Assembly (NCBI RefSeq): GCF_947387515.1
Contig: NZ_CANDOB010000005.1
Location: 62,001 to 126,000 of the forward strand
DNA from: Alkalihalobacillus sp. CinArs1
GTDB taxonomy: Bacteria > Bacillota > Bacilli > Bacillales > Guptibacillaceae
Direction: 5' to 3'
Length of the DNA: 64,000 bases
Each line of letters opens with the position of its first letter. Positions within the stretch are counted from its first letter, which is position 1. A model generated the notes under the pieces. That model saw nothing but the letters and a program-made list of their open reading frames with translations, was not told the DNA's origin and ran no database searches. The translations under genes were made by a program, and so were the position numbers. Below, piece after piece: positions 1 through 8,053 of the stretch.

Positions 1-459
1 TTTGATGAAGGAATCAATTATAAGACATCAAACGTCTATGAAGCTCTAAAAAGCGCATGTCCTGATGGTATCGACGTGTACTACGAAAACGTTGGCGGCG
101 AAATTGGAGATGCAGCGTTCAGTTTACTCAATAAGTTCGCCCGTATTCCGGTTTGTGGTGCAATCTCTTCTTACAATAAAACTGAGAAAGATCTTGGACC
201 ACGCGTACAGACGAAGCTCATCAAATCGAGTGCACTTATGCAAGGGTTCGTTGTGAATGATTTTGCAAAACGTTTCCAAGAAGGTGCAGAAGCACTTGGT
301 AAGTGGGTTAAAGAAGGACAGTTAACTTACGAAGAAACGATCGTGGAAGGATTCGAACGCATTCCTGAAGCCTTCATCGGACTCTTCGAAGGGAAGAACC
401 TCGGAAAGCAAATTGTAAAGGTAGCTGAGCCAGACATCGCTGTATTGCCTCATAATTAA
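1..459 (+). CDS. NADP-dependent MDR-family oxidoreductase, C-terminal part
   Basis: The frame is open from the first base, so the N-terminus lies outside the window; 152 codons remain. The segment DVYYENVGGE (about residues 26-35 of the fragment) is the glycine-rich end of the cofactor domain of zinc-independent medium-chain dehydrogenases/reductases of the YfmJ / curcumin reductase / leukotriene B4 12-hydroxydehydrogenase type. The ending FEGKNLGKQIVKV is also usual for the family. These enzymes reduce the C=C bond of enones with NADPH in the cytoplasm; the real substrate cannot be read here. A strong hairpin terminator follows, so it ends its transcription unit. Confidence 0.85.
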   Translation, partial: FDEGINYKTSNVYEALKSACPDGIDVYYENVGGEIGDAAFSLLNKFARIPVCGAISSYNKTEKDLGPRVQTKLIKSSALMQGFVVNDFAKRFQEGAEALGKWVKEGQLTYEETIVEGFERIPEAFIGLFEGKNLGKQIVKVAEPDIAVLPHN

Positions 460-468
460 GTAAAAGTC

Positions 469-500
469 GCCCGCTTTCGTAGAGAAAGCGGGCTGATTTT
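469..500 (+). terminator. Rho-independent terminator after the MDR oxidoreductase
   Basis: GCCCGCTTTC (469-478) pairs with GAAAGCGGGC (484-493) across a 5-base loop and is followed by a T-rich tail. Confidence 0.9.
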
Positions 501-595
501 TATTATTCTTTTTGTCCACGAACCTATCATATTGGTTATCTGTCCTTTTTTCGAGGAATAGTATTAACAACAGACTACTATTTAGGAGGACAACG

Positions 596-1324
596 ATGAT
601 AAAATTACTCCTTAATATTCTTGCCTACCTACTTGTTATCACTGTGAATGCACTAGCAAATATCCTACCGCTCAACGGACAGACTACTGGAGAAATTTCA
701 AACAAGCTTGACGTACTGTTCACTCCAGCAGGGTATGTCTTCAGCATCTGGAGCCTCATCTATCTACTGCTAGGGTTATGGATCCTTCGTCAATTTCCTA
801 AAGATCGTCGCAACTTACCCATCTATCAAGAAACAAGTGGACTGTTTGTTTTAAGCTGCTTATTGAATAGCCTCTGGATCTTCATGTGGCATTATGAGTA
901 TTTTGGAGCTTCCGTGCTCGTAATGATCTTATTACTTCTCACGCTCATCCGACTTTATGTGAAGGCAAAAGCGGCAGACGCCTCGTTTCTCGACCTCTTA
1001 CCTTTCTCTGTTTATCTCGGATGGATCAGTGTTGCCACCATCGCAAACATCAGCTACTTCTTAACGTATATCGATTGGAATGGATTTGGTCTTTCAGCAT
1101 CATTTTGGACAATTCTACTTATGATCGTCGCTTCGCTTCTGGCTCTTTATTTCCTGAAATACGAAAACGATTGGGTGTATTCGCTTGTGATCGTATGGGC
1201 ATTGATCGGGATCGGTGTTCGTAATCAAGGCGATGTACCAGCAGTTGTTTTCACAGCTTATAGTCTTGCGATCGTAATCGCACTATTCACGTTTATCTAC
1301 TTGGTGAGAAAAGTTAGGAAATAA
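596..1324 (+). CDS. TspO/MBR-related polytopic membrane protein
   Basis: The 242-residue protein is almost entirely hydrophobic with about six to seven membrane segments. The segment TPAGYVFSIWSLIY (about residues 43-56) is the hallmark of the tryptophan-rich sensory (TspO/MBR-like) group found in Bacillus (YtaB-like). I chose the ATG at 596 because AGGAGG lies at 584-589; an upstream in-frame ATG at 512 falls between the previous terminator and this ribosome site. TspO proteins bind tetrapyrroles or related ligands in membranes; for this longer relative the ligand is unknown. It stands alone between two terminators. Confidence 0.75.
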   Translation: MIKLLLNILAYLLVITVNALANILPLNGQTTGEISNKLDVLFTPAGYVFSIWSLIYLLLGLWILRQFPKDRRNLPIYQETSGLFVLSCLLNSLWIFMWHYEYFGASVLVMILLLLTLIRLYVKAKAADASFLDLLPFSVYLGWISVATIANISYFLTYIDWNGFGLSASFWTILLMIVASLLALYFLKYENDWVYSLVIVWALIGIGVRNQGDVPAVVFTAYSLAIVIALFTFIYLVRKVRK

Positions 1325-1327
1325 ACG

Positions 1328-1360
1328 AATCCCCTTTCCGTTTTGGAAAGGGGATTTCTT
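1328..1360. terminator. Terminator between the convergent TspO-like and yitT-like genes
   Basis: AATCCCCTTTCC (1328-1339) pairs perfectly with 1345-1356 around a 5-base loop, followed by TTCTTTT. It can serve the plus-strand gene and probably also the minus-strand gene ending at 1361. Confidence 0.85.
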
Positions 1361-2212
1361 TTATGCTAGAGATTTAAAGTCTTGTCCTAGTATTTCTTTC
1401 ATACTATGGACGGTAATAAACGCCTTATGATCAACACTGCCTACATGTTTCTTTAGCTTCAGTAGATCTTTTCTTCCTAGGATCGTCGTGATCACTTCTT
1501 TTTCATCTGAAGTAAATGCACCGCGTGCCGTATGAATCGTCGCGCCTTTTCCGATTTCATTAACGATGAACGTACGGATTTCTTCACTCTCTTTGCTAAT
1601 GATCACAATTTCTTTCTTAGCATCAAACATTTGAATTGTATAATCGATCACGAAACCATTCAGAATTACACCAAAGATCGCATACATACCAATTTCAGGA
1701 CCGAATAGGAAAATGGAAAGCATTGCAATTGAAATGTCCGAGATCAATACACCTTTACCAACATCGATTGAAAAGTACTTGTTGATGATCATCGCAATGA
1801 TATCTGTACCACCAGTGGAAGCTTTTTGATGAAAAACAAGTCCCATTCCAGCAGCAGCAATACACTGGCCAATGATAAGTTGAATCAGGATATCCTGACT
1901 AAATGGTTCCGTTATTGGAATGAATCGTTCAAGCAACCATACTGCTAAAGATAGAGCAAAGCTTGAATAAATCGTTTTTACTCCGAATTTGGGACCGAGA
2001 AACAGAATTCCAACTAACAAAAGCACTGCGTTCAAAATAATCATAAACATACCGACGGACAAGTTTGGGAGAAGATGGTTCATCACGATCGACAAACCGC
2101 TGACTCCCCCTGTTGCGAGACTGTTTGGAGATAGGAAAAAATGCACATGGGTAGCTACGCCGAGCGCCCCTAGTGTGATAAGCAGATAAGTTTTGATGTG
2201 ATGAAGCATCAT
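1361..2212 (-). CDS. YitT family membrane protein (DUF161 plus DUF2179)
   Basis: The 283-residue protein has five to six membrane segments in the first 190 residues, including LATGGVSGLSIVMN and STGGTDIIAMI, then a soluble C-terminal DUF2179 domain (about residues 195-280) with GATIHTARGAFTSDEKEVI. This two-domain layout is standard for the YitT/YpjC family, whose transport role is not settled. The start is placed at the ATGATG at 2212 because GGGAGG lies 5 bases upstream; an in-frame ATG at 2275 lacks a ribosome site. It is monocistronic and divergent from the small gene at 2538. Confidence 0.85.
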   Translation of the reverse strand: MMLHHIKTYLLITLGALGVATHVHFFLSPNSLATGGVSGLSIVMNHLLPNLSVGMFMIILNAVLLLVGILFLGPKFGVKTIYSSFALSLAVWLLERFIPITEPFSQDILIQLIIGQCIAAAGMGLVFHQKASTGGTDIIAMIINKYFSIDVGKGVLISDISIAMLSIFLFGPEIGMYAIFGVILNGFVIDYTIQMFDAKKEIVIISKESEEIRTFIVNEIGKGATIHTARGAFTSDEKEVITTILGRKDLLKLKKHVGSVDHKAFITVHSMKEILGQDFKSLA

Positions 2213-2537
2213 GTATCCCTCCCGTTGTTTTGTTTTCGTTTCATAAGCACAATCGGGATTATAATAGGGATTCATAGGTTTGTAAACAGCTTAAACCTAA
2301 GATTTATTAAGCAAGCGTTTCCAGTTTTAAAATAGGTATATATTACTATGATTTTTTGTTGTTTCGACAATAATTTACATATATTATCATAATTATCTAA
2401 CTATATCGACAATATTTTTCTCCTTCTTTCCTTGTCTATTTTCTTCAATCAAACGTTTGTTTAACCTTCGCTACGTTCTACTATTTCACCGCAAATCGTG
2501 GTAAAGTAGATTCAAAAGACGCAAAAGGAGCCATAGG
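2213..2537. other. Divergent intergenic region, AT-rich
   Basis: This 325-base gap between the divergent genes must hold both promoters. Apart from the dispersed palindromic motif at 2446-2465, I see no open frame with a ribosome site and no clear sigma-A hexamer pair that I would defend. Confidence 0.5.
2446..2465 (+). repeat. Dispersed palindromic motif, copy 1
   Basis: CAATCAAACGTTTGTTTAAC. The core CAAACGTTTG is a perfect palindrome. The same 19-20 bases recur at 22566-22584 (opposite strand) and 55428-55447, with a close variant at 47895-47914. It lies 73 bases upstream of the start at 2538, which suits an operator. Confidence 0.7.
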
Positions 2538-2717
2538 ATGGTCATCATTTCGGTTATTATCGTCGTTGTTATTATGACGATTGTTATAGCTGCAGCCTTC
2601 GGTCTAGCTGTTTCTAAAGGATATAGCGTTAAACATACTGTAGATCCACTTCCTGAAGATAAACAACGATATTATGGTAAGGAGGAAAGTGAACATGAAC
2701 GGACAGAATCGAAGTAA
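2538..2717 (+). CDS. Small single-pass membrane protein, YtzI-like
   Basis: A 59-residue ORF starting at ATG 2538, with AAAAGGAG about 9 bases upstream. Residues 3-25 form one strongly hydrophobic segment and are followed by SKGYSVKHTVDPLPEDKQRYYG, a pattern I associate with the small YtzI protein of Bacillus. Its function is unknown. The last 23 bases overlap the start of the next gene, and the ribosome site of that gene (AAGGAGG, 2679-2685) lies inside this frame, so the two are probably translationally coupled. The similarity to YtzI is from memory and moderate; the presence of a real gene is better supported by the overlap and the clean membrane segment. Confidence 0.65.
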   Translation: MVIISVIIVVVIMTIVIAAAFGLAVSKGYSVKHTVDPLPEDKQRYYGKEESEHERTESK

Positions 2718-2886
2718 TATCGAGCCCGGTAAAGAAGTAGAGATTGTTTTGAAGAAGGACCAACGTACCGGTAAATTAACAAAAGGCATCGTGAAAGATA
2801 TTCTTACTAAATCCGCTAATCACCCCCACGGCATTAAGGTGCGCCTTGAAGATGGACAGGTCGGTAGAGTAAAAAGCATTCTATAG
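2695..2886 (+). CDS. YwbE family protein (DUF2196)
   Basis: A 63-residue soluble protein with the family signature GKEVEIVLKKDQRTGKLTKG and HPHGIKVRLEDGQVGRVK, which covers most of its length. YwbE proteins are small, beta-rich and of unknown function, widespread in Bacilli. The ATG at 2695 is chosen because AAGGAGG lies at 2679-2685; an upstream in-frame GTG/ATG-like start at 2674 would precede that site. It shares a transcript with the small membrane protein and ends in a strong terminator. Confidence 0.9.
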   Translation: MNGQNRSNIEPGKEVEIVLKKDQRTGKLTKGIVKDILTKSANHPHGIKVRLEDGQVGRVKSIL

Positions 2887-2921
2887 AAAAGAGATCAGGT
2901 TCGCTTTACCTGATCTCTTTT
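2887..2921. terminator. Bidirectional terminator overlapping the 3' end of helD
   Basis: AAAAGAGATCAGGT (2887-2900) pairs with 2908-2921. The right arm is also the last codons and stop of the minus-strand helicase gene, so one hairpin serves both convergent units and is partly coding. Confidence 0.85.
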
Positions 2922-5017
2922 CTTATTAATGGTGACAATTCACCTCTATAAAATACCTTTAACTCATGTAATGCACGTGTACAGCCTACATAAAGAAGCT
3001 TTGCATCCTGCGTATTCTCTTTATAGTTCTCTTTTGATGCATCCGCTAGTATAACTGCATCGAATTCCAGCCCTTTTGTGAGGTAGATTGGGGTGATCGA
3101 AACTCCCCCAGAGTAAGAACGATTCTCCGCAGTTATAAGGTTTACTTCTACGTGCGCTTTCTCTAAAGCTTTATAAAGAACCTGACATTCTTCATCCGTT
3201 CTACCGACGATTGCAATCGTATTTATTCCTCGGCCCTGCATCTCCACCGTTGTCTGGACTAAATCTTGCGTATAATTTTCATCAATAACTTGCTCATCGA
3301 CACGTTTACCACTACGAAATACCGGTACTGCTGGTCTCACAGGTACATTCGCATGAGAGATAATGTGGTTCGCATACTCAATAACCTCCACAGTAGATCG
3401 GTAACTTTGCTCAAGTTCTATATAAAGCTCTTTCCCTTTAAATAGTTCACCGAACTCACTCCATTGATGAATACCCTTGTAACCGTGTATCCCCTGTGCT
3501 AAATCTCCAAGTATCGTGAAAGATTGACTTCGGTTAACTTTCTGCAAGATTGTAATTTGGAACGGTGAGAAATCCTGCGCTTCATCGATTACAACATGCT
3601 GCAATTTGTCGTCGTCTCGTACTCCAAATAACTTAAATTGCAGGTACAGCAAAGGGGCTAGATCTTCAGTCGAAACTGCTTTTTTCCTAAGCCTCTTCTG
3701 TGTTTGCTTCACAATATTCTCTGGTAGAATACTGCTGGCATTGTCGGTGAAACCAGGCTTACTCTGAAATAACGTTTTGTAAAACGTGAGAGCAGTATGC
3801 TTAGGCCATTGCTTAAAATAATTCTTCAGCTCTGCGTTCGCTTTTTTACGATACTCTTTCTGAAGATGACTTCCCTCTAGTTTCTTCACTTCGTCTTTAA
3901 TCCAAAGTTTTATACGATTCATCAACATGTCTCGTTGTTTACCTAAGGGATAAACATGGAGGTCCTTCATCCATTGTGTCATCTTTTCAGCTGTTATGAT
4001 CGCACCTTCCCATGCTTCAAACGGTCCAGGAGTTCCTATCGAATCTGAAAAATGTGTAAGAGCAGAATCTAGCCATTCCTTAAACCTGATCGATCCCTTT
4101 AATCTTCCTTCACTCTTATCAAAAGATAGGTCCTCTCCCTCAGGCTCAAACCACTTACTGAGGAGAAGGTCTGACTCTTCTAACTTTACTGTATCCTCAA
4201 GCTTCTGGAGCACCCAATCAGTAAATGTAGACTGTTGGATCCCTCCTACTCCAAGTTCAGGAAGAACGCCTGAAATATAATCGAGGAACATTCTGTTTGG
4301 TGCAAATATAATCATACGATCTGCTATGACCGTTTCACGATATTCATAAAGAAGATACGCGAGACGGTGAAGTGCCACCGTTGTTTTCCCACTCCCTGCT
4401 ACTCCTTGAATAATGAGGGGGGTGGTTCGTTCTGCGCGGATAATATCATTTTGCTTCGCTTGGATGGTTGAGACGATATCTCGCAACCTGTTATCCTTTG
4501 CTTCACTCAACCTGTACAATAGAAACTCATCAGATCCAGATAAGTCTTCACTACCTTCTACATAAGAATCAACAACTCGTTGGAGCTCTTGATTTCGTAT
4601 GACGATGTTTCTCTTAAGTTCAATATTTCCTTCCACTATGCCGTCAGGAGAATCATAGTAAGCTTCTTCCTCTCCTCCGGTAAAGGAGTAGAACATACTC
4701 GCGACAGGCGCTCTCCAATCGACCACGAGGGTTTCCTGGGTTTCATCGTCTGCCACTCCGACCTTCCCTATGTAATAAGCCTTCGTATCTTTATGATCTT
4801 CTTGAAAATCCATACGAGCAAAGTAAGGTTCCTTAGCGGCAATTTGTAACGAGCCTCTATTTTGTTCGCGAATACTTTCGAGTACTTGCTCTGTTACATC
4901 ATCCCCTGAGTACTTAGGATATCGATTCAATTTTTCTTTCTGCTGATTGATCTCCGCAGCGATTTGTCTGAGTTGCTGCTTCTCTTCACGATAGGCACTT
5001 TGAATTTTTTCATCCAA
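2906..5017 (-). CDS. helD: RNA polymerase recycling motor HelD (UvrD/Rep-like ATPase)
   Basis: 703 residues. A coiled-coil N-terminus (KIQSAYREEKQQLRQIAAEI) leads into a superfamily 1 ATPase: Walker A GVAGSGKTTVALHRLAYLLY (about residues 208-227), Walker B VVIDEAQDFSPFQ, then GDLAQGIHGYKG, LEQSYRST and the C-terminal TKGLEFDAVIL and LYVGCTRALHEL motifs. This is the HelD layout, in which the N-terminal arm enters the secondary channel of stalled RNA polymerase and ATP hydrolysis releases it from DNA. It is somewhat shorter than the 774-residue B. subtilis protein. AAAGGAGGT lies just before the ATG. A paralogous UvrD-like helicase is possible but the long N-terminal arm argues for HelD. Confidence 0.85.
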   Translation of the reverse strand: MDEKIQSAYREEKQQLRQIAAEINQQKEKLNRYPKYSGDDVTEQVLESIREQNRGSLQIAAKEPYFARMDFQEDHKDTKAYYIGKVGVADDETQETLVVDWRAPVASMFYSFTGGEEEAYYDSPDGIVEGNIELKRNIVIRNQELQRVVDSYVEGSEDLSGSDEFLLYRLSEAKDNRLRDIVSTIQAKQNDIIRAERTTPLIIQGVAGSGKTTVALHRLAYLLYEYRETVIADRMIIFAPNRMFLDYISGVLPELGVGGIQQSTFTDWVLQKLEDTVKLEESDLLLSKWFEPEGEDLSFDKSEGRLKGSIRFKEWLDSALTHFSDSIGTPGPFEAWEGAIITAEKMTQWMKDLHVYPLGKQRDMLMNRIKLWIKDEVKKLEGSHLQKEYRKKANAELKNYFKQWPKHTALTFYKTLFQSKPGFTDNASSILPENIVKQTQKRLRKKAVSTEDLAPLLYLQFKLFGVRDDDKLQHVVIDEAQDFSPFQITILQKVNRSQSFTILGDLAQGIHGYKGIHQWSEFGELFKGKELYIELEQSYRSTVEVIEYANHIISHANVPVRPAVPVFRSGKRVDEQVIDENYTQDLVQTTVEMQGRGINTIAIVGRTDEECQVLYKALEKAHVEVNLITAENRSYSGGVSITPIYLTKGLEFDAVILADASKENYKENTQDAKLLYVGCTRALHELKVFYRGELSPLIRKEIR

Positions 5018-5153
5018 TTCAGTTACCTCCTTTAGAGATATATTTTTTAAGAGACAGAAAACTTATCTTACCATAAAACAGCCTAAAGAACAGCATGTTT
5101 TCGGAAAATTTAAAATTAAGGTGCATACCGACGAATAAATATGAGAAGACATA

Positions 5154-5188
5154 ATAAAAGCTCCTGCCACACTGTAACGGGCAGGAGC
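5154..5188 (-). terminator. Terminator of the aminotransferase operon
   Basis: GCTCCTGCC (5160-5168) pairs with GGCAGGAGC (5180-5188); on the minus strand the hairpin is followed by TTTTATTA. Confidence 0.85.
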
Positions 5189-5197
5189 AAAACTCTT

Positions 5198-6520
5198 CTA
5201 TACACTTACAGGCTGTGCTTCATTTTCAAACGCAATGACAGCTTCTTCAAAAATGCGTAAACCTTCGTCGATTTGTTCTTTCGATACAATGAGCGGTGGA
5301 ATCATACGGATGACTTCCTGATGCTTTCCGCATAGATAAAACAAGACACCTTTTTCAAGCGATAAATCCAGGATACGCATCATGCCTGCTCCATCTGGAG
5401 CACCAGTTTTCGGATCGATAATTTCGATCCCGATCATAAGACCAACACCCCTGATTTCACCGATTACTTCGTGTTTAGATTTTATTCTTTGAAGACCCTC
5501 TAGTGCGTATTCTCCCATTTGCCTTGAGTTTTCCAGAAGCTTTTCCTCTTCTATTACATCAAGTGTTGCGAGTGCAGCTTCACAAGCGATCGGATTCCCA
5601 CCAAAAGTTGTGCCATGGGTTCCCATCGGCCATTGGCTCATCAACTCTTTCGATGCCACCGTTGCACTAAGGGGCATACCTGATGCGATTCCTTTAGCGA
5701 TGGCCATAATGTCAGGATTCACATCGAACGTTTGTGCAGCAAACCATTCCCCCGTACGCCCGAAACCAGTTTGAACTTCATCGAATATCAGCAAGATGCC
5801 GTGACGATCACAAATTTCACGCACTTTTTGCAGCCATTCTTTAGGTGGAATAATGTACCCACCTTCACCTAGAACAGGTTCAACGATCATACAAGCGACC
5901 TCTTCAGGTGTCACCTGATGATCAAATAATCGCTCCACATCTTTCTCAAGCTCTGCAACACAGTACTCGGCAGGATCGAGACCTTCTGGACAAGCTTTAA
6001 CATCTGCATAAGGAAGTTGATAAGTCAGTCCGTTCGGTTGTAAAAATTTTCGATATTTACTTTTCGACGTACTCACACCGAGCGCACCGAGAGAACGTCC
6101 ATGAAAACAACCTGTGAAAGAAACGACGTACTGACGTTTTGTAACATACTTTGCGAGCTTCAACGCGCCTTCGATCGCCTCTGTTCCGCTATTTGCAAAG
6201 AAGAAACAATCTAGATTTGATGGCATGATGCCACCCAGTCGTTCAGCTAGTTCTAAGATCGAATCGTACATGATTACGCCAGACGGTCCATGCATGAGTG
6301 AATCCGCGCCTCTTTTGATTGCATCGACAACTTTTGGGTGACGATGCCCTGTATTCGCAACAGCAATACCCGAGGTGAAATCTAAATATTTTGTTCCATC
6401 AGCACCGTAATAGTAACACCCCTCTTCTTTTACAACAGGAAGGTTAGGATGATCTTTCGCCATACTTGGTGCTAATAGTTCCGACATACGATTGTATCTT
6501 TCTTCAAATGATGCGTTCAT
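5198..6520 (-). CDS. Class III PLP aminotransferase (GABA/ornithine/beta-alanine type)
   Basis: 440 residues with the full fold type I motif set: [16 protein letters not shown] near the N-terminus, [17 protein letters not shown] (phosphate binding), [32 protein letters not shown] (PLP-contacting Asp) and [16 protein letters not shown] carrying the Schiff-base lysine, followed by [11 protein letters not shown]. This is closest in pattern to 4-aminobutyrate aminotransferases; exact amino donor is not readable. AAGGAGGAG precedes the ATG. It lies 25 bases downstream of the YjiH gene and shares its sigma-54 promoter, so it probably degrades an amino acid that induces the system. Confidence 0.85.
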   Translation of the reverse strand: MNASFEERYNRMSELLAPSMAKDHPNLPVVKEEGCYYYGADGTKYLDFTSGIAVANTGHRHPKVVDAIKRGADSLMHGPSGVIMYDSILELAERLGGIMPSNLDCFFFANSGTEAIEGALKLAKYVTKRQYVVSFTGCFHGRSLGALGVSTSKSKYRKFLQPNGLTYQLPYADVKACPEGLDPAEYCVAELEKDVERLFDHQVTPEEVACMIVEPVLGEGGYIIPPKEWLQKVREICDRHGILLIFDEVQTGFGRTGEWFAAQTFDVNPDIMAIAKGIASGMPLSATVASKELMSQWPMGTHGTTFGGNPIACEAALATLDVIEEEKLLENSRQMGEYALEGLQRIKSKHEVIGEIRGVGLMIGIEIIDPKTGAPDGAGMMRILDLSLEKGVLFYLCGKHQEVIRMIPPLIVSKEQIDEGLRIFEEAVIAFENEAQPVSV

Positions 6521-6545
6521 TGTTTGTCTCCTCCTTAGATGTTAA

Positions 6546-7943
6546 TTAGAAAAATAAATGAGCCATAACGACGATAATAGGTAGTGTAATAATTGTTCTT
6601 TGGATGAAAATAATCGCTAATTCTAGCACAGAGATTGGAATTTTTGACTTCACTAGTAATATACCGATTTCAGACATATAGATGAGCTGCGTTAAGGAAA
6701 CAGCTGCAATCACGAAACGAGTTAATTCACTCTCGATTCCTGTACCGATTACCGCTGGCAGGAACATATCAGCGAATCCAACGAGCATTGCTGGTGCAGC
6801 AGAAGCAGCTTCAGGGATCTGCATCCATTGAAGGATTGGAACGATCGGCATTGCTAAATACGTGAAGAACGGCGTAAATTCTGCAATGATCAATGCAATG
6901 GTTCCTAGCGCCATCACGAGCGGAATAAGCGCAAAGTAGATATCAAGTACGGTATGAACGCCTTGACGAGCAACGGCCTTTACACCTTTTACTTGAGATG
7001 CTTTCTCTAGAGCCTTTTCTAACCCCCATCTGTAGTTTGAAACGCCCTCAGGAACGTCTTCAGAAATTTGCTTCCCTGTTACCTCATAATAGGTATCTTC
7101 TTTTCTAGAAAGAGGTGGAATTCTTGGGCAAACAACCGCTGCTACAAGTCCAGCAACGACAACTGTAAAGTAAAATGGAACAAACATGTCCTCAAGACCT
7201 ATGAAACTAATAACTACTAAACTAAATGCAATGGAATTAATAGAGAAGTTTGTAGCAATAACTGCCGCTTCTCGTTTTGTATAATAGCCTTCTTCATATT
7301 GTTTTGTTGTAATCAATACACCTACTGTGCCAGCACCCATCCATGATGCCAGTGCATCGATCGAAGAGCGGCCAGGTAATTTAAATAGCGGTCTCATCAC
7401 ACGTTGCAGTGACGTCCCAATAAAGTCCATCAAGCCAAACTCAAGAAGTAGCGGCATCAACAAGCCAGCAAAGAGAAACCATGCTGCGAGTACAGGTACG
7501 AGTGCATATAGCATCGTCCCACCGGATACGTCAGAAATAATGAATTCAGGACCAAACGTATATAATGTCATGACTGCAAAAATTGCTCCTATTGCTCTAG
7601 TGGCAATCCAGAACCAGTTCACATAGAAAAGTTGCTTTAAAAACGGTCTTAACATAATAGACTTTGGTTCAAAGATCTTTACAAAAATAGGAATGATTGC
7701 AGAAACTACTAAAACGGCCGTCATCAATCCTGGAAGTACTGGCTCTAGACCTGCTTGAATCGATTCAGCCATGATTCCTACACCAATCGTTATCTTCCCA
7801 TTAAATGGTACGGGAACAAGGAATAAAAGGACTCCGATGAGTGATGGGATAAGAAACCATAAATAATGACTAAGTGGACGAGTCGATACGGTACTTCCCC
7901 CTGTACCCTCGTACGAATAATTTTTTTGCTCTTTTGCTTCCAT
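6546..7943 (-). CDS. YjiH family membrane protein (nucleoside-recognition/Gate domain)
   Basis: 465 residues with about ten to eleven membrane segments. The Gate-type segment includes SIDALASWMGAGTVGVLITTKQYEEGYYTKREAAVIATNFS, typical of YjiH and spore-maturation-like proteins, and a second half with PAMLVGFADMFLPAVIGTGIESELTRFVIAAVS. Such proteins are probable transporters of unknown substrate in the cytoplasmic membrane. It is the first gene of a two-gene unit with the aminotransferase, directly downstream of a sigma-54 promoter and its regulator. The context suggests uptake of the amino compound that the aminotransferase uses (inference). Confidence 0.8.
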   Translation of the reverse strand: MEAKEQKNYSYEGTGGSTVSTRPLSHYLWFLIPSLIGVLLFLVPVPFNGKITIGVGIMAESIQAGLEPVLPGLMTAVLVVSAIIPIFVKIFEPKSIMLRPFLKQLFYVNWFWIATRAIGAIFAVMTLYTFGPEFIISDVSGGTMLYALVPVLAAWFLFAGLLMPLLLEFGLMDFIGTSLQRVMRPLFKLPGRSSIDALASWMGAGTVGVLITTKQYEEGYYTKREAAVIATNFSINSIAFSLVVISFIGLEDMFVPFYFTVVVAGLVAAVVCPRIPPLSRKEDTYYEVTGKQISEDVPEGVSNYRWGLEKALEKASQVKGVKAVARQGVHTVLDIYFALIPLVMALGTIALIIAEFTPFFTYLAMPIVPILQWMQIPEAASAAPAMLVGFADMFLPAVIGTGIESELTRFVIAAVSLTQLIYMSEIGILLVKSKIPISVLELAIIFIQRTIITLPIIVVMAHLFF

Positions 7944-7991
7944 TGGTCACGCCCCCTGTTTTATATTAATACAAATTCTTGCATATTAATA

Positions 7992-8031
7992 AAAAAGAAG
8001 CAAGAAGAGATTTACTCCTTTGCTTCTTTTT
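7992..8031 (-). terminator. Terminator of the sigma-54 regulator gene, overlapping the next promoter's start site
   Basis: 12-base arms at 7992-8003 and 8020-8031 (AAAAAGAAGCAA / TTGCTTCTTTTT) with a 16-base loop; symmetric A and T tracts. The expected start of the sigma-54 transcript (near 8023) lies inside the promoter-proximal arm, so only transcripts arriving from the regulator gene contain the whole hairpin. Confidence 0.75.
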
Positions 8032-8032
8032 A

Positions 8033-8050
8033 ATGCAAGACCCGTGCCAA
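8033..8050 (-). promoter_or_regulatory. Sigma-54 (-24/-12) promoter for the YjiH-aminotransferase unit
   Basis: On the minus strand TTGGCACGGGTCTTGCAT matches the sigma-54 consensus TGGCACG-N4-TTGCA at every position. It lies 3 bases beyond the stop codon of the regulator and about 90 bases upstream of the YjiH start. Confidence 0.93.
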
Positions 8051-8053
8051 TTA

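Noticed and set aside
512-595. Longer N-terminus for the TspO-like protein from ATG 512
   Set aside because: No ribosome site before 512, and the extension would include the AGGAGG that serves ATG 596.
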